The notes: generated by a model from the letters alone, not told the origin. A stretch of DNA of 64,000 nucleotides from Devosia oryzisoli (GCF_014837245.1 NZ_JACYFU010000002.1:372001-436000), one strand, 5' to 3'. Positions 39,791 through 50,286 are shown, numbered from the stretch's first letter. Translations and numbers: made by a program.

Positions 39791-41605
39791 CTAGCTGAAA
39801 ACGCTCGCCCCCCGGTCGGCGACGCCAACCAGGCTGCGGAAGCCCGCGAAGAGTTCGCGGCCCATGCCGAAATGCTGGGGGCGCAAATCTTCGGTGGCGG
39901 GGGTGCGGGCGAAGAATTCCTTCTCGTCGCCGAGGAAGGTCAGCGTGCCCTCATTGGCGTCGAGGCGGATCATGTCACCGTCGCGGATCTTGCTGATGGG
40001 CCCGCCATCGACCGCCTCGGGCGTCATGTGGATCGCGGCGGGGACCTTGCCCGAGGCGCCGGACATGCGGCCATCGGTGAGGAGCGCGACCTTGAAGCCG
40101 CGATCTTGCAGGACGCCGAGCGCCGGGGTCAGCTTGTGCAATTCAGGCATGCCCAGCGCCTTGGGGCCGGAAAAACGGACGACGGCGATGATGTCGCCGG
40201 TCAACTCGCCGGCCTTGAACGCGGCCTGAAGGCCCTCCTGCCCATGGAACACGCGGGCGGGCGCCTCGATGACGCGGTGCTCGGGCTTGACGGCGGAAAC
40301 CTTGATGACCGAGCGGCCCAGATTGCCCTTGAGCAGCTTGAGGCCGCCCGTCTGCTGGAACGGCGCCTTGACGCCGGTCAGCACCTTGGGCAGCGCACTC
40401 TCGGCCGGAGCGGGCTCGAAGGTCAGCTTGTCCTCGATGAGCTTGGCTTCGACGGCGTAGTTGGAAAGGCCCGAGCCCCACACCGTCTTGACGTCTTCGT
40501 GCAGATGACCGCTTTCGAGCAATTCCTTGACGAGGAACCCCATGCCGCCTGCGGCGTGGAAGTGGTTCACGTCGGCGACGCCGTTGGGATAGACGCGGGC
40601 GAGAAGCGGGGTGGCGTCCGACAGGTCGCTCATGTCGTCCCAGGTTACCTGGAGGCCTGCCGCGGCAGCGATGGCGATGAGGTGCATGGTGTGGTTGGTG
40701 GAGCCGCCGGTGGCGTGCAGGCCGACGAGGCCGTTGACGATGGCCTTTTCATCGATGATGTGGCCGATGGGCGTGTAGTTGTTGCCCTGGGCGGTGAGCG
40801 ACAGCGCGCGGCGGGTGGCCTCGCGCGTCAGGGCATCGCGGAGCGGTGTGCCGGGATTGACGAAGCTGGCGCCGGGCAGGTGCAGGCCCATGATCTCCAT
40901 AAGCATCTGGTTGGAATTGGCAGTGCCGTAGAAGGTGCAGGTGCCGGGCGAGTGGTAAGACTTGCTTTCGGCTTCCAGCAGTTCCGCGCGGCCGACCTTG
41001 CCCTCCATATAGAGCTGGCGGATCTTGCTCTTTTCGTCGTTGGGCATGCCCGAGGGCATTGGGCCGGCGGGGATGAAGACGGCCGGCAGGTGCCCGAAAG
41101 TCAGCGCGCCGATCATCAGGCCGGGCACGATCTTGTCGCAGATGCCGAGATAGACGGCGGCGTCGAACATGTTGTGCGAGAGCGAAATGGCGGTCGCCAT
41201 GGCGATGACGTCGCGCGAGAACAGCGAGAGGTCCATGCCGGGCTGGCCCTGGGTGACGCCGTCGCACATGGCCGGAACCCCACCGGCCACCTGTGCGGTG
41301 GCGCCGATCTCGCGCGCCGCCGCTTTGATGATGTCGGGGTAGAACTGGTAGGGCTGGTGGGCGCTCAGCATGTCGTTGTAGCTGGTGACGATCCCGAGAT
41401 TAGGGATCTTGTCGCCCGCGAGGGCCGCCTTTTCGGAGGGAGAGCAAGCGGCAAAGCCGTGGGCCAGGTTGCCGCAGGACAGCGCCGCGCGGTGCACGCC
41501 GGTGGCGCGGGCAGATTCGAGGCGGTCGAGATAGTCGCGGCGCGTGTCGCGGCTGCGCGCCGCAATACGATCGGTAACGTCCTTGATGGCCTGACGGACG
41601 GACAT
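39791..41605 (-). CDS. edd: Phosphogluconate dehydratase
   Basis: Iron-sulfur dehydratase of the Entner-Doudoroff pathway; converts 6-phosphogluconate to 2-keto-3-deoxy-6-phosphogluconate. 604 residues, the standard size. Cluster cysteines lie in [22 protein letters not shown] and [33 protein letters not shown] is the C-terminal signature that separates it from dihydroxy-acid dehydratase. The ATG at 41605 has GGAGCC upstream and is the family start; two in-frame ATGs lie upstream without similarity. It follows pgl by 125 bases in the zwf-pgl-edd operon. The aldolase gene eda is not in this window. Confidence 0.96.
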   Translation of the reverse strand: MSVRQAIKDVTDRIAARSRDTRRDYLDRLESARATGVHRAALSCGNLAHGFAACSPSEKAALAGDKIPNLGIVTSYNDMLSAHQPYQFYPDIIKAAAREIGATAQVAGGVPAMCDGVTQGQPGMDLSLFSRDVIAMATAISLSHNMFDAAVYLGICDKIVPGLMIGALTFGHLPAVFIPAGPMPSGMPNDEKSKIRQLYMEGKVGRAELLEAESKSYHSPGTCTFYGTANSNQMLMEIMGLHLPGASFVNPGTPLRDALTREATRRALSLTAQGNNYTPIGHIIDEKAIVNGLVGLHATGGSTNHTMHLIAIAAAAGLQVTWDDMSDLSDATPLLARVYPNGVADVNHFHAAGGMGFLVKELLESGHLHEDVKTVWGSGLSNYAVEAKLIEDKLTFEPAPAESALPKVLTGVKAPFQQTGGLKLLKGNLGRSVIKVSAVKPEHRVIEAPARVFHGQEGLQAAFKAGELTGDIIAVVRFSGPKALGMPELHKLTPALGVLQDRGFKVALLTDGRMSGASGKVPAAIHMTPEAVDGGPISKIRDGDMIRLDANEGTLTFLGDEKEFFARTPATEDLRPQHFGMGRELFAGFRSLVGVADRGASVFS

Positions 41606-41730
41606 GGCACTTGGCTCCATAGCTGGCAAGGACGCGCCAGAAGAGGGCCGCTGGCGCGGAAGGCCTTGCAGTGGTGACTGGTGCGGATCAGGCGGCCGGC
41701 GTGGTCAATTGGGGACCGCGCCGGGAGCCT

Positions 41731-42426
41731 TCAGGGACACCAGTAAACAGAAATCGGCGCGCCGGAGCGCAGCACGGCCCGAACGGGCATGTCAGCGACG
41801 GGACCGTCGGCAAGAGCGCGGTCCAGCGTCTGCGCCTTCTCGTCGCCCTCGATATGCAGGAAGAGGGAGTCGGTCTCGAGCAGGCGGGGAAGGGTCAAGG
41901 TAATGCGCGCCTCGCCGGCGCCGGGCGCATGAATTGCCAGCGCGGGCCCGGCCTCGGACAAAGCAGCATCGAGCGTGTCGCCACCCGGGAAGAAGCTCGC
42001 CGTGTGTCCGTCATTGCCCATGCCGAGGACGACCGCGGCAAAGGGTTTGGGCAGATCACCGAGGAGGCGATTGGTCTTGGCGACGGCGTCGTCCGAAGGC
42101 TCCTCGCCACCGGAGTACAGCGGGAAGAACCGCGCCACCGCCGCCGGGCCCTGCAGCAGCTTCTCGTTGACCAGCAGCGCGTTCGAGCGGTCGTTGGTTT
42201 CATCGACCCAGCGCTCGTCGACGAGGGTGACGACGACGCGCGCCCAGTCGATGTCCTTGGTCTTGCCCAGGGCCTGGAAGAACTTCGCCGGGGTCGAGCC
42301 GCCGCTGACCGCAATCGCTGCCGTGCCGCGCGTCTCGATGGCGCTGCGAATGCGGTCGGCCACGGCCTCGGCCAGTTCCCGGGCCAGCGTCGTCTTGTCG
42401 GCAAAGCTGCGGCGGTCGATGGTCAC
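41731..42426 (-). CDS. pgl: 6-phosphogluconolactonase
   Basis: 231-residue DevB/SOL-type hydrolase that opens 6-phosphogluconolactone. Blocks: IAVSGGSTPAKFFQAL near residue 40, VTLVDERWVDETNDRSNA and LGMGNDGHTASFFPG. The GTG at 42426 overlaps the zwf stop (GTGA), so it is coupled to zwf; the frame runs further upstream only as zwf shadow. It ends with an unusual Trp-Cys-Pro C-terminus (SVYWCP), close to the enzyme end seen in relatives. Confidence 0.95.
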   Translation of the reverse strand: MTIDRRSFADKTTLARELAEAVADRIRSAIETRGTAAIAVSGGSTPAKFFQALGKTKDIDWARVVVTLVDERWVDETNDRSNALLVNEKLLQGPAAVARFFPLYSGGEEPSDDAVAKTNRLLGDLPKPFAAVVLGMGNDGHTASFFPGGDTLDAALSEAGPALAIHAPGAGEARITLTLPRLLETDSLFLHIEGDEKAQTLDRALADGPVADMPVRAVLRSGAPISVYWCP

Positions 42427-43907
42427 TGGTCGGTGCCCTCGTACCAGGTGCGGCCGTCGCGTTCGATGAGGGCAATGGCGCCGCTGGGGCCCCACGTGCC
42501 GGCGGTATAGGTCTGCGGCGGCTCGGACGAACGCTCCCAGGCGTCGCGGATCGGATCGACCCAGGCCCACGCGGCCTCGAGCTCGTCGCGCCGCATGAAC
42601 AGGGTCTGGCTGCCGCGGATCACGTCCATCAGGAGGCGCTCGTAGGCTTCGGGCGTGCGCTCGGCGAACGTCTCGGCGAAGGAGAGGTTTAGCGGCACCT
42701 CGCGCAGGCGCATGCCGCCCGGGCCGGGGTCCTTGATCATCATCATCAGCTTGACGCCCTCATTTGGCTGCAGGCGGATGATGAGCTTGTTGGCCTTGGG
42801 GGCGCCTTCCGCGTGATCGAACACGGAGTGCGGGATGGGCTTGAACTGGATGCAGATTTCCGAGACGCGTTCGGCCATGCGCTTGCCGGTGCGCAGGTAG
42901 AACGGCACGCCGGCCCAGCGCCAGTTCTCGATTTCGGCCTTGAGCGCGACGAAGGTCTCGGTCCGGCTGCCCTTCTTGTTCTCGGGCAGCTCGTCCTGGT
43001 AGCTGGCAACCGACGTCGTTTCCGATTTGACCCCACGATACTGTCCGCGCACGGTGTTGCGCGCCACATCACCATTGACGATGGGCTTGAGGGCCCGCAG
43101 CACCTTCAGCTTCTCGTCCCGGAGGGCGTTCGCATCGTCCGAAGCCGGCGGCTCCATGGCCACGAGGCAGAGCAGCTGCAGCATGTGGTTCTGGATCATG
43201 TCGCGCAGCGCGCCGCTCTCGTCGTAATAGCCGCGGGTACCGGCACCGACGCTCTCGGCCACGGTCAGTTGCACGTGGTCGATATGCGCCGAATTCCAGA
43301 TCGGTTCGAACAGCATGTTGGCAAAGCGCAGCGCCAGAAGGTTCTGGACTGTTTCCTTACCCAGGTAATGGTCGATGCGGTAAACCTGGTCTTCCTCGAA
43401 GATCTTGGCGACGCCGTCGTTGATTTCCTTGGAGGATTCCAGGTCGTGCCCCAGGGGTTTTTCGATGACCACGCGCGCATCGCGGCGATAAACCTTGGTC
43501 TTGGACAGCTGCTCGGCGATGGGTTCGAAGAGATCGGGCGCCACGGCGAGGTAAAAGGCACGCACCACCTTGGGGTCGTCGCGCAGCGCCTTCCGGATGT
43601 CGCCCCAACCCGCCTCGTCCGTCACGTCGTTGACGATGTAGGAGAAGAGCTTGACGAAGCGATCGACGACGTCCTTCTCCTGATACTGCTTTTCCACGAA
43701 CTGGGTCACCGCGTCGCGCGCCGCCTGCTGGAAATCAGCGTCGCTGAGCTTTGAGCGCGACACGCCGATGACGCGGCTCTGTTCGTCGAACTGGCCATCG
43801 AGGAAGCGATGATAGAGCGCCGGAATGAGCTTGCGCTTGGTCAGGTCGCCGGTGGCGCCGAACACCACGTAGTCGAATGGCTGGACGGGAATAATACGGC
43901 TGGACAA
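42423..43907 (-). CDS. zwf: Glucose-6-phosphate 1-dehydrogenase
   Basis: 494-residue NAD(P)-dependent enzyme that makes 6-phosphogluconolactone from glucose 6-phosphate, the entry to the Entner-Doudoroff route here. The nucleotide site is VFGATGDLTKRKLIPALY near residue 16, and the substrate signature is RIDHYLGKETVQN. The start codon is TTG at 43907 (MSSRIIPVQPFDYVV) with AAGGA ten bases upstream. It is 14 bases downstream of the sugar-kinase gene and overlaps pgl by four bases. Confidence 0.97.
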   Translation of the reverse strand: MSSRIIPVQPFDYVVFGATGDLTKRKLIPALYHRFLDGQFDEQSRVIGVSRSKLSDADFQQAARDAVTQFVEKQYQEKDVVDRFVKLFSYIVNDVTDEAGWGDIRKALRDDPKVVRAFYLAVAPDLFEPIAEQLSKTKVYRRDARVVIEKPLGHDLESSKEINDGVAKIFEEDQVYRIDHYLGKETVQNLLALRFANMLFEPIWNSAHIDHVQLTVAESVGAGTRGYYDESGALRDMIQNHMLQLLCLVAMEPPASDDANALRDEKLKVLRALKPIVNGDVARNTVRGQYRGVKSETTSVASYQDELPENKKGSRTETFVALKAEIENWRWAGVPFYLRTGKRMAERVSEICIQFKPIPHSVFDHAEGAPKANKLIIRLQPNEGVKLMMMIKDPGPGGMRLREVPLNLSFAETFAERTPEAYERLLMDVIRGSQTLFMRRDELEAAWAWVDPIRDAWERSSEPPQTYTAGTWGPSGAIALIERDGRTWYEGTDQ

Positions 43908-43921
43908 GAGGCAAGTCCTTT

Positions 43922-44860
43922 TCAGGCGGGGAAGTTCTGCCGGGCGAGAATGACTGCGCCATGCAGGGGTTCGTATTGGGGCAAAGCGACGTAGTCGCCA
44001 TAACGTTGCTGAAGTTGCGGAAAGAGGCGCTGCCCCAGGCCGCCGACAATGGCCATGACGCTCGCACCGTGCCCGCGAAACCAGCGCACATAGGTGTCGA
44101 TATAGCCCATCTCGATCTCGAGCATCTTGAGCGCCACGGGATCGGATTGTTCAAGGTAGTCAAACATCAGCGGCATGAGCTTGCCGAATTCGCCCGGGGC
44201 GCGGCCGATAAGCGCGTCGTCGCATCCTTCAGACCCGTCGCGGCTGAGGAGTTTGAGCTCCATCTCGGTCGCGAAGGCCCAGGTCATGACGGCCTGGTTG
44301 GAGCCGCCCAACTGGGCGATCACCGCCCGCGTCAGGGGCGAGGCTTCCACTAGGCCATCTTCGGCCTCGACGGCGTAGCGCGCCAGTTCGCGCCCGAGAA
44401 TGGCGCCCGACATCTGGTCTCCGATGTGAAACCCCCAGCCCCCCGCCTGATAGCGCTTGCCACCCACGACCGACATGGCTGCCGAGCCGGTCCCGATGAT
44501 GACGACGCCGCCCTCCCCGCCCCCGAGAGCACCGGCGTGCGCAATGTCGATGTCGTCATACACCTTGACGCCGGCGAAGGGCCAAGGTCGCGCGGCAAAG
44601 GCAGCACGGGCCGAATCCATGCGCCCGCCCGCCATGCCGAAGCAGGCATAGGTGTTGGCTGTCTCTGCGTAGTCTATGCCCGCCGCCTTGAAGACGTCGC
44701 GGGTGCCGTCGCTGATGGCGGCAAAGGCAGGATCGCCGCCATCGATCTGGAGGTTGGAGCGCCCATTCTTGACCTCGGCCAACGTCTCGAGGTTTTCGTC
44801 GGCAAGGCGGACGCGACAGTTGGTGCCGCCCCCATCGACGCCCAGATAATATCGAGGCAC
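43922..44860 (-). CDS. BadF/BadG-type ATPase-domain sugar kinase (GlcNAc-kinase-like)
   Basis: 312-residue ASKHA-fold kinase. Phosphate-binding motifs: LGVDGGGTNCRVRLAD near the start, then GGVVIIGTGSAAMSV and GWGFHIGDQMSG, and a late VGGLGQ. The GTG at 44860 gives this start and has GGAGAA eight bases upstream. N-acetylglucosamine and glucosamine kinases share this fold. It is the first gene of the zwf-pgl-edd operon, so a role feeding hexose phosphate (glucokinase-like) is plausible; the substrate is not provable from sequence. Confidence 0.8.
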   Translation of the reverse strand: MPRYYLGVDGGGTNCRVRLADENLETLAEVKNGRSNLQIDGGDPAFAAISDGTRDVFKAAGIDYAETANTYACFGMAGGRMDSARAAFAARPWPFAGVKVYDDIDIAHAGALGGGEGGVVIIGTGSAAMSVVGGKRYQAGGWGFHIGDQMSGAILGRELARYAVEAEDGLVEASPLTRAVIAQLGGSNQAVMTWAFATEMELKLLSRDGSEGCDDALIGRAPGEFGKLMPLMFDYLEQSDPVALKMLEIEMGYIDTYVRWFRGHGASVMAIVGGLGQRLFPQLQQRYGDYVALPQYEPLHGAVILARQNFPA

Positions 44861-45142
44861 GAATGGCTTCTCCGTAATGGACAGGATCGGAAGGACCGCG
44901 CAGCGCTCTAAGCCGCTGTTTCCCCGATCCACCCTAGGGTGTCAATTCGCGGCGGACCATAATGCGAAAGCTGCTAAGACGAAAGTAGCATAGAGCACAA
45001 AAGCGTTCGGTCCGGCAGACGCAATGTTCCTGTCTCCTCCCTGGAAGATTTGCCGCCGGGAACGGCTTGCACCCCCGGCCCGTTGGGCGGAAACTGTTGA
45101 GCGGTCAACCCGCGCGTGGCGGACGCACGAGAAGGATCGGAG
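44861..45142. promoter_or_regulatory. Divergent spacer between the sugar-kinase operon and cobP
   Basis: 282 bases. I looked for a cobalamin riboswitch because cobP follows, but found no B12 box and none of the other conserved riboswitch blocks. No convincing gene is seen on either strand. It should hold the promoters of the kinase-zwf-pgl-edd operon (minus) and cobP (plus). Confidence 0.4.
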
Positions 45143-45673
45143 ATGACACGGCATACATTGGTGCTCGGTGGAGCGCGCTCCGGCAAGACGGCCTTTGCCG
45201 AACGCCTGGCGCTGCACGCCGGGGCGCGGCCGGCCTATCTGGCCACGGCCAGCGTCCTCGACGGAGAGATGCGCGACCGGGTCTCGACCCACAAGGCCAG
45301 CCGCGGCGTTGAGTTCACCACCATCGAGGAACCCCTCGCGCTGTCCCAGACCATCGTCCGCGCAGGCGCTCAGCACGATGTGATTCTGGTCGATTGCCTG
45401 ACGCTGTGGATCACCAACCTCCTCATGGCCAATGAAGATGTCGCTACGGCAGTGAGCGACCTATACGCCACGCTGACCGAATTCCGGCAGGCCAAGGTCG
45501 TGCTGGTGTCCAACGAGGTTGGCCTGGGGATCGTGCCGGACAACGCCATGGCTCGCACGTTTCGTGATCTGGCCGGGTCCGCGCACCAGCGGCTGGCTGA
45601 GATTTGCGACGATGTCTACTTCGTGGCAGCGGGCCTGCCCCTGACGCTGAAAGGCGACGCACCGGCGCTCTAG
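45143..45673 (+). CDS. cobP: Adenosylcobinamide kinase / adenosylcobinamide-phosphate guanylyltransferase
   Basis: 176-residue bifunctional enzyme (CobU in enterobacteria) that phosphorylates adenosylcobinamide and attaches GMP, preparing the nucleotide loop. The P-loop is GGARSGKTAFAE at residues about 8-19; STHKASRG holds the guanylylated His candidate, and DCLTLWITNLL and VSNEVGLGIVPDNAMARTFRD are family blocks. The ATG at 45143 has AAGGATCGGAG upstream; a GTG nine codons earlier is open. It converges with cobD, leaving 8 bases between the stops. Confidence 0.94.
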   Translation: MTRHTLVLGGARSGKTAFAERLALHAGARPAYLATASVLDGEMRDRVSTHKASRGVEFTTIEEPLALSQTIVRAGAQHDVILVDCLTLWITNLLMANEDVATAVSDLYATLTEFRQAKVVLVSNEVGLGIVPDNAMARTFRDLAGSAHQRLAEICDDVYFVAAGLPLTLKGDAPAL

Positions 45674-45681
45674 AGGGTGCT

Positions 45682-46647
45682 TCAGGCCGCCAGCACCATG
45701 AGCGCGATCAAGGCGCTGAGCGCAAGCAGCACATCGAGCGTGCGGCGATAGAGGTGGAGGGCGAGAAGAACGTCACTCGGCCCGAGGGCCGTCTTGCCCG
45801 AACCGAAAGCCGGCAAATCAATCACGATGCCACCATAGGCGCGCGGACCGCCCAGGGTAAAGCCAAGCGCGCCGGCAAAGGCCGCTTCCGGCCACCCGGC
45901 ATTGGGTGATTCGTGCTTTGAAGCGTCGCGGCGGGCCACGGCCCATGCGTTGGAGGGGCTGGCGCCGGGCGTAAAGAAGCAGGCGATGACCACCAGAACT
46001 GCGGTAAGACGCGCCGGGACAAGGTTGACGAGATCGTCGAGCTTGGCGGCCGACCAGCCATAGTCGGCGTAGCGCTCGTCCCGGTGGCCGATCATGGAGT
46101 CGGCGGTGTTGATGGCCTTGTAGAGGGCGATGCCGGGAAGTCCCAGCAGAACCAGCCAGAACCACGGCGCCACGACCCCGTCCGAGGTGCTTTCGGCAAG
46201 GGTTTCGACGGCGGCACGGGACACTCCGGCGGAGTCCAGGGCCTTGGGATCGCGGCCAACAATATGGCTCACCGCTTCGCGGCCCGCGGCAAGGGAGGCG
46301 CGCAAGGCTTCCGACACCGCCTCCACCGCGCGACCCAGCTCCTTTTGCGCGAGAAGACTGGTGGCGAGCAGCATTTCCAGCAGCCATCCGCCGGGGAACC
46401 AGGAGAGAATTGTCCGGATGCCGACGGTGACAATCAGCACCGCAAGCAGCACCAGCGCCAGGGCGACCACTCCCGCAAGCCGCCGCTGGGCCGGGGTCCG
46501 GTCAGGCGTATTGAGGCGGGTTTCAGCGGCCCCAATGAGGCTCCCGATCCACATGACCGGATGGCCGATCCGGCGCGTGAGACCGTCGGGGTAGCCAAAG
46601 GCGCGCTCAACGACGAGGGCGATAGGAGCGATCAGTGGGTCCGTCAT
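45682..46647 (-). CDS. cobD: Adenosylcobinamide-phosphate synthase
   Basis: Membrane protein (CbiB family) of 321 residues that joins adenosylcobyric acid to the aminopropanol arm. Family blocks: [43 protein letters not shown] in short pieces, [20 protein letters not shown], and late helices (about five in all). Its ATG overlaps the cobQ stop by four bases (ATGA), so the two are coupled. Confidence 0.95.
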   Translation of the reverse strand: MTDPLIAPIALVVERAFGYPDGLTRRIGHPVMWIGSLIGAAETRLNTPDRTPAQRRLAGVVALALVLLAVLIVTVGIRTILSWFPGGWLLEMLLATSLLAQKELGRAVEAVSEALRASLAAGREAVSHIVGRDPKALDSAGVSRAAVETLAESTSDGVVAPWFWLVLLGLPGIALYKAINTADSMIGHRDERYADYGWSAAKLDDLVNLVPARLTAVLVVIACFFTPGASPSNAWAVARRDASKHESPNAGWPEAAFAGALGFTLGGPRAYGGIVIDLPAFGSGKTALGPSDVLLALHLYRRTLDVLLALSALIALMVLAA

Positions 46648-48107
46648 GCGCGATTATCCACGGGGCCGGCAAGCGAGAGAAGTCGATCGATGTCGACATG
46701 CTTTTCGAGATGGGCGGCGAGCGCGTCAAGCGTCGCCTCGATGCTGTCCTCATAGGCGATGTCTGGACTGGCCGCATCGCCGAGAAACGCCCGGCGAAAC
46801 AGGTCGCTGGCAAAGAGTCCATGCAGATAGGTGCCCATCACCCGGCCGTTAGCGCTGACGGCGCCCTCATCGTCGCCCCCGACGCGGGCAAAAGGGCGCG
46901 CGCGGTCGGGCCCCAGCGTGTCCCCCATATGCATATGGTAGCCGGTGACGGGCTGGCCGCTCGCCAGATGAACGGCGTTTTCCGTGCGCAGCGTCTTGGT
47001 GGGCTGGAGAGTGGTTTTCAGGTCGAGCAGGCCAAGGCCTTCGCTCGTCCCCGGCAGGCCTTCGAGGCCGGCGGGATCGGCGATGGTGCGTCCCAGCATC
47101 TGGTACCCCCCGCAGATGCCGAGAATAGTGCCGCCGGCGCGGTGGTGGGCGAGAATGTCGATGTCCCAGCCGTTGGCGCGCAGGGCCGCCAGATCGGAGC
47201 GCGTGGCTTTCGAGCCGGGGAGAATCACCAGGTCCGCGTTACGCGGCAGCGGCCGGCCCGGCGGCACGAGCGTGAGGGTGACGCCCGGTTCGGCGCGCAG
47301 CGGGTCGAGGTCGTCGAAATTGGCGATGCGCGGCAGGCGCGGCACCACGATGTGAAATGCGCCCTTCCCACCCGAAACAGCGTCGAGCGCCAGTGCGTCT
47401 TCCGCCGGAAGCCGCGCTGCCTCGGCAAAGTGGGGAACCGGCCCGAGGCACGGCCGGCCGGTGCGCGTTTCGAGAAACGCCTTGCCGCTGTCGAAGAGAG
47501 CCGGGTCGCCAAAGAACCGGTTGATCAGGCTGGCCCCCACCAGTTGGGCATCTTCCGGATCGATCACGGCCAGCGTTCCGACCAGCGCCGCGATCACGCC
47601 GCCGCGGTGGATGTCCCCCACCAGGACCACCGGCACATTGGCGGCGCGGGCAAAGCCGAAATTGGCGATATCGCCGTCGCGCAGATTGACCTCCGAGGCA
47701 CTGCCCGCCCCTTCCACCACCACCACGTCTGCCGTTCCCGAAAGTTCACGAAAGGCGTCGAGAACTTCTGGCAGCAGTTGAGACCGGCTGGACCAGTACT
47801 GCCGCGCGGAGAGGCTCGCGCGGCGCCGTCCACGGACCACCACTTGGGAGCCAGTATCCCCTTCGGGCTTGAGCAAGACGGGATTCATCGCCGTGATGGG
47901 TTGGCGGCGGGCGGCGCGGGCCTGCAGCGCCTGGGCGCGCCCGATCTCCCCGCCATCCACGGTGACGGCGGCATTGTTGCTCATGTTCTGCGGCTTGAAG
48001 GGCGCGACCGCCAGGCCGCGATTGGCCAGGGCCCGGCAAAGCCCGGCGACGATCAGCGACTTGCCGACGTCGGACCCGGTTCCCATGATCATCAGAGCTT
48101 TGGTCAC
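46644..48107 (-). CDS. cobQ: Cobyric acid synthase
   Basis: Glutamine- and ATP-dependent amidase (CbiP family), 487 residues, that amidates four carboxylates of adenosylcobyrinic a,c-diamide. N-terminal P-loop-like domain with [18 protein letters not shown] and [13 protein letters not shown], and a C-terminal class I glutamine amidotransferase with [10 protein letters not shown] and a late His (HGLFASD). The start codon is GTG at 48107, with only a weak ribosome site. It is the third gene of the cobA-cobB-cobQ-cobD run, separated from cobB by 78 bases. Confidence 0.96.
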   Translation of the reverse strand: MTKALMIMGTGSDVGKSLIVAGLCRALANRGLAVAPFKPQNMSNNAAVTVDGGEIGRAQALQARAARRQPITAMNPVLLKPEGDTGSQVVVRGRRRASLSARQYWSSRSQLLPEVLDAFRELSGTADVVVVEGAGSASEVNLRDGDIANFGFARAANVPVVLVGDIHRGGVIAALVGTLAVIDPEDAQLVGASLINRFFGDPALFDSGKAFLETRTGRPCLGPVPHFAEAARLPAEDALALDAVSGGKGAFHIVVPRLPRIANFDDLDPLRAEPGVTLTLVPPGRPLPRNADLVILPGSKATRSDLAALRANGWDIDILAHHRAGGTILGICGGYQMLGRTIADPAGLEGLPGTSEGLGLLDLKTTLQPTKTLRTENAVHLASGQPVTGYHMHMGDTLGPDRARPFARVGGDDEGAVSANGRVMGTYLHGLFASDLFRRAFLGDAASPDIAYEDSIEATLDALAAHLEKHVDIDRLLSLAGPVDNRA

Positions 48108-48185
48108 GGGTCTCGTGTGCTCACGCCTACCTGGCCAAGAAAGCCAGTTCTCGCCACCGCATCAAGCACAGGCGCCCGACCAAGG

Positions 48186-49481
48186 CTAGCCCTGAGCCGC
48201 AGAGATGACATGAGCGTAGGACCCCATGACGCGCCCGAGCCGCCCACCCATGGGCGGCTGGCGGGTGCCCTCCGCATCGAGCGCCTCGAACAGGGGCGGC
48301 AGGCCGAGCTGCTTGGCCGACGAATAGTGGAATTCGTGACCGTTGAGCCCTTCCGGCCAGGGCAGAGCGCCCTCGTGTAGGAGCCGACGATAGCCCAGCA
48401 CGCGCCGCGGGCGGTCGATGCGGGTGGTGTGCGGCAGGAGGCCAGCCATGTCATGGCCTGCCCCATCCCGGTCGACCAGCGTCTGTCCCAGCACCATGAA
48501 CCCGCCGCACTCGCCATAGATCAGCGCATTCTTGTCCCGGGCGGCACGGAGCCCCGACTGGAAACTCTTTGCATTGGCCAGTATCGGGGCGTGGAGTTCC
48601 GGGTAGCCGCCGGGCAGGAACACCGCGTCCGCATCGGCGGCGGGTGGTTCATCGGCCAGCGGCGAAAAGAAGGAGAGCTCGGCACCGGCGGCGCGCCAGC
48701 CGTCGAGCAAATGAGGGTAGAGAAAGGCGAAGGCGTCGTCGCGGGCAATGGCGATCCGCTGCCCGAGCGGCGGCAGGCCTGGCGGCGTCTCCGGCGCCGC
48801 AGGCAAGGGCCGAGCCAGTGCGGTGATGGCGCTGAGATCAAGATAGTCCTCCACCGCCTGGCCAGCCGAACCAAGAAAGGCGGAGAAGGCGTCGATCTCG
48901 CCGGGCAGCACGAGCCCGAGATGACGTTCGGGCAGAACCAGTTCCGGGCGCCTGGGCATGGCGCCGAGGAGCGGCAGACCTGTCGCCGCCAGAGCCCGCG
49001 TCAGCATGCGCTCATGCCGCGCGGTGGCGACGCGGTTGAGAATGACGCCGGCGATCTCGACGCCGGGGCGCCAGCGCGCAAAGCCGGCGACGAGCGGCGC
49101 CACTGACTGGCTCTGGCGGTCGGCGTCCACCACGAAAAGCACTGGCAGGCCCAGTGTCTCGGCCAGATCGGCCGTCGACCCGTGGCCGTCGGCGGCGGCA
49201 TCGAAGAGCCCCATCACGCCTTCGACCAGAAGCAGGTCGGCTCCAACGGCCTGTTGCGCGGCAAGGGCGCGCTGGTGGTCCGCCGTCATGGCCCAGGGGT
49301 CGAGGTTGATCGCGTCGCGCCCGGCGGCGCGCCCGAGAAAAACCGGGTCGATGAAGTCGGGGCCGATTTTGGCCGGCGCAACGATGTGTCCCTTCCGGCG
49401 CAGCGCAGCCAGGAGCCCAAAGGTGATGACGGTCTTGCCAGAGCCCGAACGCGGCGCCGCGATCACGAGGCCCCTAGCCAA
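48186..49481 (-). CDS. cobB: Cobyrinic acid (hydrogenobyrinic acid) a,c-diamide synthase
   Basis: 431-residue glutamine-dependent enzyme (CbiA family) that amidates the a and c side chains of the corrin ring. P-loop near the N-terminus (APRSGSGKTVITFG), KIGPDFIDPVF, VEGVMGLFD, and the amidotransferase block YGECGGFMVLGQ with GHEFHYS. The TTG at 49481 was chosen, overlapping the end of cobA by 8 bases, with GGAG nine bases upstream; the frame extends further into cobA but lacks similarity. In the aerobic pathway it acts just before cobalt insertion by CobN. Confidence 0.93.
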   Translation of the reverse strand: MARGLVIAAPRSGSGKTVITFGLLAALRRKGHIVAPAKIGPDFIDPVFLGRAAGRDAINLDPWAMTADHQRALAAQQAVGADLLLVEGVMGLFDAAADGHGSTADLAETLGLPVLFVVDADRQSQSVAPLVAGFARWRPGVEIAGVILNRVATARHERMLTRALAATGLPLLGAMPRRPELVLPERHLGLVLPGEIDAFSAFLGSAGQAVEDYLDLSAITALARPLPAAPETPPGLPPLGQRIAIARDDAFAFLYPHLLDGWRAAGAELSFFSPLADEPPAADADAVFLPGGYPELHAPILANAKSFQSGLRAARDKNALIYGECGGFMVLGQTLVDRDGAGHDMAGLLPHTTRIDRPRRVLGYRRLLHEGALPWPEGLNGHEFHYSSAKQLGLPPLFEALDAEGTRQPPMGGRLGRVMGSYAHVISAAQG

Positions 49482-50286
49482 AGACGTGGCTCCGCAGCTC
49501 CGCCCGATACCAGTCCAGGTTGGCCCGATGCGCATCGACCGGCCCGACGACGATGATGGCCGGCGTCGGCACGTCCTCAAGCAATGCCACGCGCTCCAGG
49601 GTGGTCTCGATCACCGACTGGCCTGGCGTGGCCGCGTGGCTGACGATCGTCACCGGCTCGTGCTGCGGCCGGCCGGCAGCCCGCAGGCGCTCCGCAATGA
49701 TCGGCAGGTGCTTGACCGCCATGAACATGACCAGCACCGGCGCGGCGGCCGAGACGGCGGGCCAGTCGACGGCGCTGGGCACGGTGCCGGTCTCGTCGTG
49801 TCCAGTGAGAAAAAGCACTGTGTGGTTGGTGTCGCGGTGGGTCACCGGCAGACCCGCATAGGCGAGGCCCCCAAGGCCCGAGGAAATGCCGGGCACGATG
49901 CGGAACGGAATGCCGGCGCGGGAAAGCTCGCCCGCCTCTTCGCCACCCCGGCCGAACATGAACGGGTCGCCGCCCTTGAGGCGCAGCACCTTCTTTCCCG
50001 CACGCGCCAGGTCGATGAGGCGGATGGTGATGTCGGCCTGCTTCGGCGAGGGTTTGCCGCCGCGCTTGCCGGCATGGATGCGTTCGACATGGGCCGGCGC
50101 GAGATCGAGAATGGCGGGTGATACCAGCGCATCGTGCACCACGACATCGGCCTCACCCAGGGCCCGATAGGCCAGCAGGGTCAGGAGCCCCGGCCCTCCG
50201 GGTCCAGCGCCGACCAGCCAGACCGTTCCGGGAGCGAAGGTGGGGAAGTCCGCGTCATCGAGGGCTGCAAAGTGCCGGTCAGTCAT
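49474..50286 (-). CDS. cobA: Uroporphyrinogen-III C-methyltransferase
   Basis: 270-residue SUMT that adds methyl groups at C2 and C7 of uroporphyrinogen III to give precorrin-2, the first committed step to cobalamin. Blocks: VWLVGAGPGGPGLLTLLAYRAL, VVHDALVS, VLRLKGGDPFMFGRGGEE, and PGISSGLGG. The ATG at 50286 starts MTDRHFAALDDADFP. It could also serve siroheme synthesis; its place in the cob cluster favours cobalamin. It heads the cobA-cobB-cobQ-cobD run and is divergent from cobK by 46 bases. Confidence 0.95.
   Translation of the reverse strand: MTDRHFAALDDADFPTFAPGTVWLVGAGPGGPGLLTLLAYRALGEADVVVHDALVSPAILDLAPAHVERIHAGKRGGKPSPKQADITIRLIDLARAGKKVLRLKGGDPFMFGRGGEEAGELSRAGIPFRIVPGISSGLGGLAYAGLPVTHRDTNHTVLFLTGHDETGTVPSAVDWPAVSAAAPVLVMFMAVKHLPIIAERLRAAGRPQHEPVTIVSHAATPGQSVIETTLERVALLEDVPTPAIIVVGPVDAHRANLDWYRAELRSHVFG

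Noticed and set aside
44861-45142. Possible second cobalamin riboswitch before cobP
   Set aside because: No B12 box, no GCCACTG block and no CTGTAAGCGG-like core on either strand.
44942-45376. Minus-strand open frame of 144 codons before and inside cobP
   Set aside because: Half of it is the reverse of cobP; no similarity or good ribosome site.
46635-48380. Plus-strand open frame of 581 codons opposite cobQ
   Set aside because: Antisense to cobQ; no ribosome site or domain pattern.
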